NCBI GenBank assembly: GCA_910591455.2
Contig: OU342806.1
Location: 14,477,426 to 14,541,425 of the forward strand
Reading direction: 5' to 3'
Source: Pholis gunnellus
Taxonomy: Eukaryota > Chordata > Actinopteri > Perciformes > Pholidae
DNA: 64,000 nt
Below the pieces are notes generated by a model, which was not told where the DNA came from, did no database searches, and saw nothing but the letters and a program-made list of their open reading frames with translations. The translations under genes and the position numbers were made by a program. Positions 25,001 to 32,700 of this stretch are shown piece by piece. The stretch's first letter is position 1, and every line of letters begins with the position of its first letter.

Positions 25001-28000
25001 CACAAGGAAAACCTTTGCAAGTGTCTCGCTAAGACAAGCTGCACATCACCTTTTACTGGGAACATCTACGCTGTAAAGTTTTCATCAAAATGACTTCTTT
25101 TTTTGTTTGTGTCTCTTGTTTGTGTCTCTTGCTACCCCCTTTCCCCGTCTTTCTTTCTGTTTCTCTCCAGTGAACGCATTGAAGAAATTCCGTGGTACAT
25201 TGTTGTCAAAAAAATGTAAGGTTTTTTTTTCTTCTTTTTTTCCTATTTCTCAGGTGTTAGCTATTTGTTTCCTGTCAGATATTCATCCCTCAAATGTCAT
25301 GTACGACGTCGCCTGCTTTTTTGTTCGGCTGTGTGCAACAAAATGCCAAGCAAAGCTAATATTAACACTGCCTGTGACATCGTTTGCCTTTAAATGAGAT
25401 ACCAACTGTTTCAAAGGAGTGACAGCTGTAGTTCAAAATGATTCCTCTAAAATTAAAACTTCACCTCCAAAAATTCGACACTTTCCAAAGTAACAAATAC
25501 AGTATTTTGTAACCATTGATGGATGAATTGACAACAGATAAATAACATTTTGGAACAGAACAGCTGTGCTTCAGGCACAACACGAGGTTAAAGAGGCCAA
25601 AGATAAATGATTGGCTTTTTCATCCCCGTACATTTGATTTGACCTCCTGCTGGTGAATAGTGGCCTGAGGACGTTCATGTTATTAACCTGGTCCTCTCCT
25701 GAGCCTGTTTGTCTCCCCTGCTTGGCTGATCCTTCTCCTAAAAAAACAAACGTCAAACTCTGCTGAACGTGACCCGCTGAACGCCTCAATACCTCTGGTA
25801 CTAACAAACAACACATGCATTAACCCTCTTACATGTCTGTCTGTCTCCTGTAACCAGACGGCCTAAGCTGCCTGTTTCTGTGTGCGGCGATGACATCAGA
25901 AACTACACCTGCTTCAATGGAGGCAACTGCACTGACAGAGAGCTGTACTGTGACTGTCAACCTGGCTTCATTGGACACCGGTAGGAAAGAAAACAATATT
26001 AGCATTACTAAATGAAAGGCCTACCTGTAAATAAGTAAAATGCCTCCCGAGCAGCCTGAGATACTAAGGCTGAGTTATCCACACAGCACAGCATGAGTTT
26101 GTGCAGAACACTTGCATTAGCTGATTGGCAGCTGTGTGGCTCTCGGCTAACGTCCAATCATATTCATAGTTGTGTCCTGACAAGTTTCACTTCTACTCTG
26201 CTATCATGCCAATGCCTGCTCTACCGCCCCAACCTCCTCCTTATGTGATATACATTTGTTTGCATGATTGACATAACCAGGATCTATGTGTGTTTGCTAA
26301 GGGGGGGGTAGTTCTCCCAGCAGAGCTCGGATTCTTTGAGAGCTCCCTCAAAGAGCAGAGCCCGTTTTTCTTCAGAACTTACTGTATGCCTATTTGCTGT
26401 AAGTGGTAACGTCCTTGACATGAGTGTCCCTGACTGCACTGTGACTCTGTGTTGTTAGGTGTGAGCAGGAGGTGGACGAGTGCAAGTCCAACCCCTGTCT
26501 GAATGGAGGCTACTGCCGCAACCTCATCAACAAGTTTGTGTGCGTGTGCGACATGAGCTTCGCTGGAATCACGTGCCAGACGGACGTAAGCGACATTTAC
26601 TTTTACGTGGCTGTGCTGCTGTGGCAGAACCTCTTCCAGCTGCTCTCTTACCTCATCCTCAGGCTGGACGACGAGCCGGAGGTGGACTGGGGAGGCAATG
26701 ACTGAATGTGTGTGTGTGTGTGTGCGTGTGTGTGTGTGCAGGCGTGTGTATCTCTGCACTTCTCTTTGGGACTGAGAAAAGTGGGGGCAGAATAGGGTCT
26801 GCAAGTTTGTCAGTGAATGTGTATGGGTGATTGATTGATCATAGAAGATGAGAATGACCAGTGGTTTCCAATACAAAGCACAAGAGATCAGCGGGTATTT
26901 TATGAGAGCACGCTGCAAACATTCGGGTTTTCTCTAGTTTGACGAGCTTATTGGTACCACAGAGCTGTTTCTGTGCCTTAAAATTATACTTTAGTCATCA
27001 GAAGCACCTTATTCAGTATAGTAATTTACTATGTTACTCAATTTATTTGACTTATTTAAGGAGCTATAGAACACAGATGCAATAATCTCTCACAAAACCA
27101 ACACACACAAATTACACATTAGGGCTGCAACTAAAGATCATGTTCATGATCAATTCATTTGTTCATTATTGTCTTGATTATTTGACTTATCGCTTAAAAA
27201 TTAAAGTAATACACTCAAACTGCTTGTTTTGACCGGCCAAAAGTCCAAAACTTAAATAAAGACTTACATTTGAAACTTATTAATTAATTATAAAACTTGT
27301 TGGCAGTTAATTGACTGATTAATGATCAAATAAACAGTGCAATATCATTACTGTGGTCTAAAGGGTAGGATAGTCGACACTCAAAAAAATCACTTTCTGA
27401 AGCAGCGAAGAACATTATAGAACGTGTTTTATTTATAATGTTTCTCACTGAAGATATCCTGTCAGTCTTGTCTGAACTGGATTTTGGGTGCTCCACACGG
27501 ATGAATGTGTGAACTATCAAAAACAGTGTTGTAGTTACAAAAGCACCTAGCGGGGCTAGAAGACGACAAGATGTCGAACTTTGTCCTTGATGTGCATTCA
27601 GAGCGCCGCGGTGACTGACTGACTGACTGACTGACTGACTGCTGTGTGTTGTTTTGTACCCAAAGAAGAAGTTTCCGTCTCTAAACCTTCCTGACTGAGG
27701 CAAAGATATTTAAAGCCTAAAATTCTCTGCGGCTCTGCATTAACGGTACTTATCAGCATTCACCATGCTGTTGCGGTCAACATTCCATAACACTATAAAT
27801 CAATCTCTGTTCCCCAAGGACTTGATTGTGTCTTTTAGTCTCATTGTGCTGACATCATGCTGGATGATCCATGTTTGACAGTAACTTGTTGTTTGTCTGT
27901 CTTTCCATCATCATGTTCTGTCCTCATGTCTTGTCTCGGTTTAAATCCAGTCTCTGTCTTTGTTGTTGTCAAATTAAAAAAAACAATCGTATCAGCCTTT

Positions 28001-29791
28001 GTCTGTCTTCTGTCCTCTTTTCATCTTGTTCAACTATTTTTCCTCTTTCATCGCCACACATTTTGCTTTAATTTCCAATTTCTTACCTCCATTTTCTCCT
28101 CTCGACGACTAAGCAGTTGAAGGTTAACTGCTGCACAAATCCTCTCATTGAATTCCTAACTGTGTGTCAGTGTGTGTTTGTGACTAACGGAGCGGAGGCC
28201 GAAGTCAGGTGGCTACTGTGACGCCAAACATAGACACTTGATCTCTCTTAACAAGATGTCGTGTGAGTAGATCCCAGAATAGCCCAAGTTCATAGACACA
28301 CAACGAGTCAAACACAGAGCATACGCACACAGTGCTGCATTGTGCTGCTGGTCTGAGGTTATTCTTCAGTGTTTGGGGTGGGCAGGCAGCATAGGGAAGG
28401 CTTTCCTACCATTTAACATGACAGTTCCCCTGAGCAAAAACGAAGAATACATTCAGAGCATTAACATGGCAGCAAACAGCTATTAGCTTTGTAAAGATCT
28501 CGTACGAGTAATGTCAACCTGAGCAAAGAATGAAGTTGCTCTTCCTCTATTGTGTGTTGCTTCTTAAGATCCTTGCTTTGCTGACATAGCCGTGTGTGCT
28601 TTTAGTGCATGTTAGTGACCAGCTGGTTAGCTCATGGCCGCCGCTCTACACTGTTGTCGTATGGCGGTTAGAGCCGATAGCGCCGTCCCGTCTGACAGCT
28701 TCGTTGTGGAAGCGTAGCAACCGCCCTCAGGTTCCCCCTCAGGTAAACACTTTTTCTGCTCCGTCAGCACTCCCGCCATTTTTTGCACCGTTTGCTGTGA
28801 GCAGTTTAGAGGCAATCAAAACGCTCCCAATCTGGTATCGTGCACCTTTAACGGATAGGTTAACAATAAACAAAAAAATACAAAAAAGACAAGATGGAAG
28901 AGAGGACGCAGGTTTATGAGAGAGGAGTGCAACCGCATACCGACTACATGGTGAAAAGAAACATGGCTCGCTCCCATTCACCTACTGATGCTGAGGTCAG
29001 GGCGTCCTGCAGGCCAATCAACTTCTTCTACATCAAATTCTGAAAGCTATTTCTTTATTAAAGGACAGGTTTCCCATTTTTCAAACAATAGACAGGTGCC
29101 TATATTGCTTGCTGTAATCATTCATCCTGTTCATACTGTCTATTTAATTATCCTTTTGTCCTATTTTGTACCGCACCCCTTACACAGGAATCACATTCGG
29201 AAGGATGAAGGGCCACTATGATCCAGTGGAATGATTAAAGCGAGCTAAAAACAGTTTTGATGTTTGTATGGGCACCTGACAATTGTTTAAAGACAGACTT
29301 GAACAAGGGGAAACCTATCCTTTCGTGAAGAAATAGTTTTCAGATTTTGATCTGGAAGACGTTGACTGGCCTTCACAACGCCCTGACCTCAGCCTTCAGT
29401 GTGTGAACGGTAACAAGCCATGTTCCTTTTGACCATGAGGTCAGTGTGCAGTTGCACTCCTCTCTCGTAAACTTGCGTCCTCTCTTCTGTCCCGTATTTT
29501 TGTACGATTATGTTGCTATTTTCCGTCTGTGTGTATGTATGTGTGTGAGTGTCCTTTGCAAGCACAGGTAGCCCTTATGGTGAGGAAAGAGGGGGGAGGA
29601 AATGGGAAGCAGTTTTTCAGTGTCGGCACTGATATGGCCATCCTTTGAGAGAAGCAGAGAGGGAGAAATGTGCTTCGCCAGCGAAAACAGCAGCATCTGG
29701 TGCTGAAGTGCAGTTTCAGCAGAGAGCTGGTGGCATTCACAGAAGTTTGGTCTGCTTCACAGAAACGTATGAGAGCAGCTTATCTGGCAGG

Positions 29792-29854
<63 letters not shown>

Positions 29855-30632
29855 CAGGTTGATAGTGCTGACAGCAGGGAAGCACTGCTGCCGTCTCTGT
29901 GTAGCTGCTCTGCCGAGGCTTCAGGGTGGCCTTACCTTGTACCTTAGAGACTGGTTAGTTAGACATTTCCGTGTCTGTGTGTGTGGCAGTCGGTGACTGA
30001 TGGCGGGTCCTGGCTTCAGGCTGCTCCGGCTCGCTTGTGTCACACTCACTCTGACAGCCAACTCTGCTGCAGTGACAGGTAAGCACTTTCCAGGAGTCAA
30101 CAAAGCCTGTAGCAAGGGAAAGAAAGTGTAATGTCTACAGCGTCGAGCGTGAGTGCATAACTTATTTTTTGCCTCAGGATATGGATGGTTGTATTTTTAT
30201 AAGAATTACGTTTCCATGTTGATTGCTCAGTGTAAAGTTTGCCGACTTCTGAGATTCCTATTTTCATAGTCTCGTGTGACCTGACGAGCTCAGTAAGAGG
30301 CTTTAGTTATGAAGATGTTGTCAGCCCAAATGTGAAGTGTAATGGAGTGATACTTACAGCTGTTGTTGCTGTTGGTATCCTTGTAGCTGCCACTCGGAGT
30401 GTCACGACTATCACACCAACCAGAACTACTGACGTGAGTGCATCTGCTGCTGGTTAATGAACGTTACCAATCATTCACTGGCTGCACTGGAAGCTTGATT
30501 CGGAAAGGGTTTGACTTGCGAGGTCAGAAATCTGTGTTTGCATGCAGGGTAGTTGTGTAGGAGCTATTTTTGGGTGTGTGAGTGAGTTTCTGGTGGTGTT
30601 CATGCTAATGGGATCATCAGGCAGCATCTTGC

Positions 30633-30672
<40 letters not shown>

Positions 30673-31282
30673 TCCTCCACAGACGGAGCGTGCTCCATAC
30701 AGCTTGCGGGTGGCTGCCGTGCTGGCACCGTGTCTGGTTTGCCTGGCGATAGTGGTGATGCTGGGGCTGGCGGTGGCCGTTGCCAAACTGCGAGAGAGGC
30801 GGCAGACGGAGGGAGGTTTCAGTCCGCGGCAACTCGAGGCTCCTGGTGGTCTCAACCCACCTGCTGAGCTGGGAAACACATCCATCAGCACTTTGGCAGC
30901 TCGCGTGGAGCGCCTGGTGTAGTGTAACGCAGTGAGGAGAGGAGAAGTGTGTGTGAGGGTGTGTGTGTGTGTGTGTGTGTGTAAGAGTGAGAGAGACAGA
31001 AATAAACAATGTATCATGTGAATGAGGTTCTTAAAAACAGAACATTTGTCTCTTTCCCTCCAGTTGACCGCTGAGGGTTTGACCTCTGACCTCTTACTGT
31101 CCATCAGTCTGGCGTCTGTCGTCCTGCTGCTGGTTCTCATTCTCACCTCCATCAGCCTGGTGGTGGCGCTAAATCGCCGTGCCACCCACGGCACCTACAG
31201 TCCCAGCCGACAGGAGAAGGAGGGATCCCGGGTGGAGATGTGGAGCATCACCCAGCCGCCGCCTATGGAGAGACTTATATGA
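13068..31282 (+). CDS. crb1: Crumbs 1 cell polarity protein, full-length (ERLI) form
   Basis: Crumbs proteins are apical type I membrane proteins that recruit PALS1/PATJ and FERM proteins; CRB1 acts in photoreceptors and Mueller glia. Exons: 13068-13143, 16346-16582, 17448-17643, 17772-17911, 18236-18418, 19876-20841, 21925-22475, 22691-22856, 23620-24562, 25858-25980, 26459-26585, 31064-31282. All phases agree; 1308 residues. Exon 1 is a signal peptide (start MDLIRFHNFELLACALL). Then come 6 EGF domains and 2 more in exon 6, laminin G 1 (about residues 370-555), EGF, laminin G 2 (605-775), 2 EGF, laminin G 3 (840-1040), 5 EGF, a membrane helix (about 1245-1271) and a 37-residue tail with GTYSPSRQEKEGSRVEMW and the PDZ ligand ERLI. 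The tail is almost identical to mammalian CRB1, and dennd1b next door confirms crb1 over crb2. Human CRB1 (1406 residues) has 19 EGFs; the first three are missing here. Confidence 0.97.
13144..16345 (+). other. crb1 intron 1
   Basis: A 3.2-kb AT-rich intron. I looked for EGF-coding exons (CxNGGxC-type frames with AG/GT edges) that could supply the three EGF domains missing relative to mammals and saw none. It contains a run of 25 G at 13655-13679, which is hard to sequence and could hide an assembly error. No gene or clear transposon was recognised. Confidence 0.6.
13655..13679. repeat. Poly(G) run of 25
   Basis: Uninterrupted G homopolymer in crb1 intron 1, preceded by shorter G runs. Its exact length is unreliable in any assembly. 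It could form a G-quadruplex in the sense RNA. Confidence 0.95.
18419..19875 (+). other. crb1 intron 5 with internal promoter candidate
   Basis: A 1.46-kb intron between exons 5 and 6. It holds the candidate alternative first exon at 19131-19182. A TAATCC element, the core site of OTX/CRX homeodomain factors, sits at 18961-18966, about 170 bases upstream of that ATG. The remainder is AT-rich with no other recognisable feature. Confidence 0.5.
18961..18966 (+). promoter_or_regulatory. CRX/OTX-type site upstream of alternative crb1 exon
   Basis: The six bases TAATCC match the known core of the photoreceptor factor CRX. A six-base match is expected often by chance; it is listed only because of its place 165-170 bases upstream of a candidate retinal-type alternative first exon. 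Confidence 0.25.
19131..26705 (+). CDS. crb1: Candidate short crb1 isoform (CRB1-B type)
   Basis: A second possible product of the locus. It would start in intron 5 with exon 19131-19182, which encodes MMWTPAPWIWGILLLGT, a convincing signal peptide, and ends in G|gtaaca in phase 1. Exon 6 (19876) begins in that phase. It would continue through exons 6-10 and an extended exon 11 (26459-26705). Reading through the donor at 26586 adds about 39 residues, with YFYVAVLLWQNLFQLLSY as a new hydrophobic segment and an acidic end DEPEVDWGGND. Total 1015 residues, with all three laminin G domains but without the first EGFs, the FERM motif and the PDZ ligand. From memory, a mammalian CRB1-B isoform of similar size with alternative first and last exons is the main photoreceptor form. 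Pairing of the two alternative ends is inferred. Confidence 0.72.
23826..23851 (+). repeat. (GAG)n coding microsatellite in crb1 laminin G 3
   Basis: A run of GAG/GAA codons in exon 9 encodes eight consecutive glutamates around residue 910. It sits in a loop of the third laminin G domain where mammalian CRB1 has a shorter non-acidic stretch. The frame is kept. Confidence 0.85.
26459..26705 (+). CDS. crb1: crb1 exon 11, long version with alternative C-terminus
   Basis: The exon holds the last EGF (VDECKSNPCLNGGYC) and a perfect donor GAC|gtaagc after 26585. The frame stays open through the donor for 39 more codons and ends at TGA 26703-26705. The extra part is an 18-23 residue hydrophobic helix followed by a short acidic tail. 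This protein-like composition is unusual for chance intron sequence and argues for a true alternative end. A (TG)n tract follows at 26707-26748, and candidate AATAAA signals lie at 27255-27260 and 27329-27334. Confidence 0.75.
27119..27326. mobile_element. Degraded teleost hAT-type MITE-like fragment
   Basis: The stretch begins AGGGCTGCAACTAA and contains the blocks ACTGCTTGTTTTG and AGTCCAAAAC, then ends in ATTGACTGATTAAT-type sequence. I recognise this pattern from a very common non-autonomous repeat of fish genomes that begins with GGGCTGCAACTAACGATTA. Family assignment is from memory and the copy is shortened and diverged. Confidence 0.6.
27611..27641. repeat. (GACT)n tetranucleotide repeat
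   Basis: About seven uninterrupted GACT units in the last crb1 intron. Confidence 0.9.
28862..29512. repeat. Large imperfect inverted repeat (fold-back element)
   Basis: The left arm (about 28862-29112) is matched by the reverse complement of the right arm (about 29258-29512) over some 245 bases at roughly 75-80 % identity, judged by eye. Matching blocks include AGAGAGGACGCA, GAGAGAGGAGTGCAAC, GAGGTCAGGGCGT and TATTTCTT. The spacer is about 145 bases. Any transcript across the last crb1 intron could form a long hairpin. It is probably a fold-back transposon or two neighbouring opposite copies. Arm limits are approximate. Confidence 0.8.
29796..29851. repeat. (CA)n microsatellite
   Basis: About 28 CA units, roughly 150 bases upstream of the mini-Crumbs start codon. 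Confidence 0.95.
30000..30922 (+). CDS. CRB3-like mini-Crumbs nested in last crb1 intron
   Basis: Three exons thread in frame: 30000-30078 (ATG, phase 1), 30387-30433 (phase 0), 30683-30922 (TAG); 121 residues, close to the 120 of human CRB3. Exon 1 encodes a signal peptide beginning MAGPGFRLLRLACVTLTLTA. Exon 2 is a short Thr-rich, mucin-like ectodomain. Exon 3 holds a membrane helix (VAAVLAPCLVCLAIVVMLGL onward), the juxtamembrane KLRERRQTEGGFSPRQLE and the C-terminus ERLV. KLREKRQTEG is the signature of mammalian CRB3 and ERLI the usual PDZ ligand, so this is a small Crumbs protein that could bind PALS1/PAR6-type PDZ domains. In place of the GTY of other Crumbs tails it has GGF. A poly(A) signal AATAAA lies at 31001-31006. 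Alternatives: exon 3 is an extra crb1 terminal exon, or exons 1-2 also splice to the ERLI exon (114 residues). No symbol is given because orthology to crb3 is not established. Confidence 0.8.
30636..30671 (+). promoter_or_regulatory. (TG)n tract 11 bases upstream of the ERLV-exon acceptor
   Basis: About 18 TG units end at 30671; the acceptor AG is at 30681-30682. UG tracts in this position are known, as in CFTR exon 9, to bind TDP-43 or CELF proteins and to change exon inclusion. Here skipping of the ERLV exon would leave the ERLI exon as the only terminal exon. Confidence 0.45.
31001..31006 (+). terminator. Poly(A) signal of the mini-Crumbs ERLV form
   Basis: Canonical AATAAA 79 bases after the TAG at 30920-30922, preceded by a TG tract (about 30958-30982) and followed by TG-containing sequence. 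This spacing supports the ERLV exon as a genuine last exon. Confidence 0.6.
31064..31282 (+). CDS. crb1: crb1 terminal exon (membrane segment and ERLI tail)
   Basis: The acceptor ccctccag lies just before 31064, and the exon begins in phase 0, matching exon 11 (GAC|gtaagc). It encodes the membrane helix, the FERM-binding stretch GTYSPSRQEKEGSRVEMW and the PDZ ligand PPPMERLI, and ends with TGA. Mini-Crumbs exon 2 also ends in GAC, phase 0, and could splice here. Confidence 0.95.
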   Translation: MTAEGLTSDLLLSISLASVVLLLVLILTSISLVVALNRRATHGTYSPSRQEKEGSRVEMWSITQPPPMERLI

Positions 31283-32700
31283 GCTGCAGGCGGGGACTGT
31301 GTTTACACGCAGGGTGGTAATGTGGTTTTGGTGGTAATGAAGGAGCCGATGCTAGAAATACAGCCTGCATGTAAACATGGTCTCCCCCTCACAGTAACTC
31401 CATTTTAAATTACTGCTGTCTTTCTTCACAGGCTGGAAGACTGTCAGAGATTTTGTGACACTATTTCTGTGTAATCGTATATATCCCAGTGCTGCATCCG
31501 TCTTCCTGTGATGTTTTGCACCTGGCTTCACCACCCAGGAGCACATCCATCAAAATGCAGAAAGATTTTTAGCTCAGAACGTATCGGGTCTGCCACAGGT
31601 TGTGTCTGATCCATATTTTTTAGGATTGATGGACCGGTGAGCACTAAAAGGAAAATCGTGGCAGAATTTGAGACACACAAGAACATTGTGTCAAAGCGTC
31701 ATCTAGAAACGGGCAGAATGAGTCAGAACGTTCTTCGTTTAAAGGATAAGGCTGGTGCTATCCTATGTTTTTCTTATTGTCACGGAGTGATCAAAAGTAA
31801 CAATTCGTTAGTCTGTCATTCAAAAAATAACTGGCTCCTACTGGAGACAAAGGTATTTTAAAACTGACGAGTAAAAAAGGCTCTTATTCCTATTTGGAAA
31901 CTGTAGTTTTTAGCAAACATTACTCAAACAGAAGTAAACTGTTCATTTATAGAGGACTATTTTCAGCAGAGGATTAATAAACATTTGGTGCTCAAGTGAG
32001 TATTTACTTCAACAGGACAGTGTTTGTGTGATTGGCTCAAAATGAACTACAGTGCGCTGAATCATTATAGTGAAGGAACGCGTGGAACCATAATGGAGCT
32101 CTATGGATCGGAGGTAAAAGACTAAACTTGTTGGTAAAATCAACTCAGTATTGGTCTTTTCATGGGATTTGTTCACAGTAAGAAACATATAGAATATCAC
32201 GAGACCTCTACTTAAAATGCATGAACTTAACCGTGTGTATTTACTACTGGAAAACACCTTTCTAGTTCTAGCTCGTCTTGCTGCCAGTTTTGATTTAGAA
32301 TAATATACTTCAAGTCAGGTTTCAGGATAAGTTGCACTAGTCGAGAATTGTTTCTGCTAGGCTGACTTGTATGTTGTTAGAAACAAGAACCGTCTTGACT
32401 ACAGTGTAATTATAAGTGTATATACCATAATTATAAATTAGTTTATTATGTTTCAACTGTGAATTTCATTTCTACCTTTAATTGATGGAAACTGTACATA
32501 GAAAGTGTGCTAGTTAATAAAGTAAATTCATTTGAGTTAATTTATCGTATGTAAGTGATCCTAGGTCTATTTAGAAACCGTGTGGTGTTAGAGAGGATTA
32601 GCATTTTTGCTTTCGTGTTTGCCAAATCAATAAGCCAATGCAATGATATTAATGATCTCACACACACAATAACAACAACGCTGCACTATTAAATAAACCA
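31283..32700 (+). other. crb1 3' UTR
   Basis: Sequence after the ERLI stop. AATAAA signals lie at 32516-32521 and 32692-32697, giving a UTR of about 1.25-1.4 kb. Small open frames here (for example 31637-31861) have no protein-like features. Confidence 0.55.

Larger units (their letters stand above)
26706..29999 (+). other. First part of the last crb1 intron
   Basis: This 3.3 kb lies between the long exon 11 and the nested mini-Crumbs gene. It contains a TG tract, a teleost transposon-like fragment (27119-27326), a GACT tetranucleotide repeat (27611-27641), a large inverted repeat (28862-29512) and a long CA microsatellite (29796-29851). The 29500-29999 end should hold the promoter of the mini gene if it has its own. 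No other protein-coding exon was recognised. Confidence 0.6.

Noticed and set aside
28596..28919. 107-residue plus-strand frame in the last crb1 intron
   Set aside because: No signal peptide, domain or splice support; overlaps the edge of the fold-back element.
30475..31194. 239-residue minus-strand frame across the mini-Crumbs region
   Set aside because: Contains poly-Thr/His from TG repeats and is antisense to two well-supported exons.
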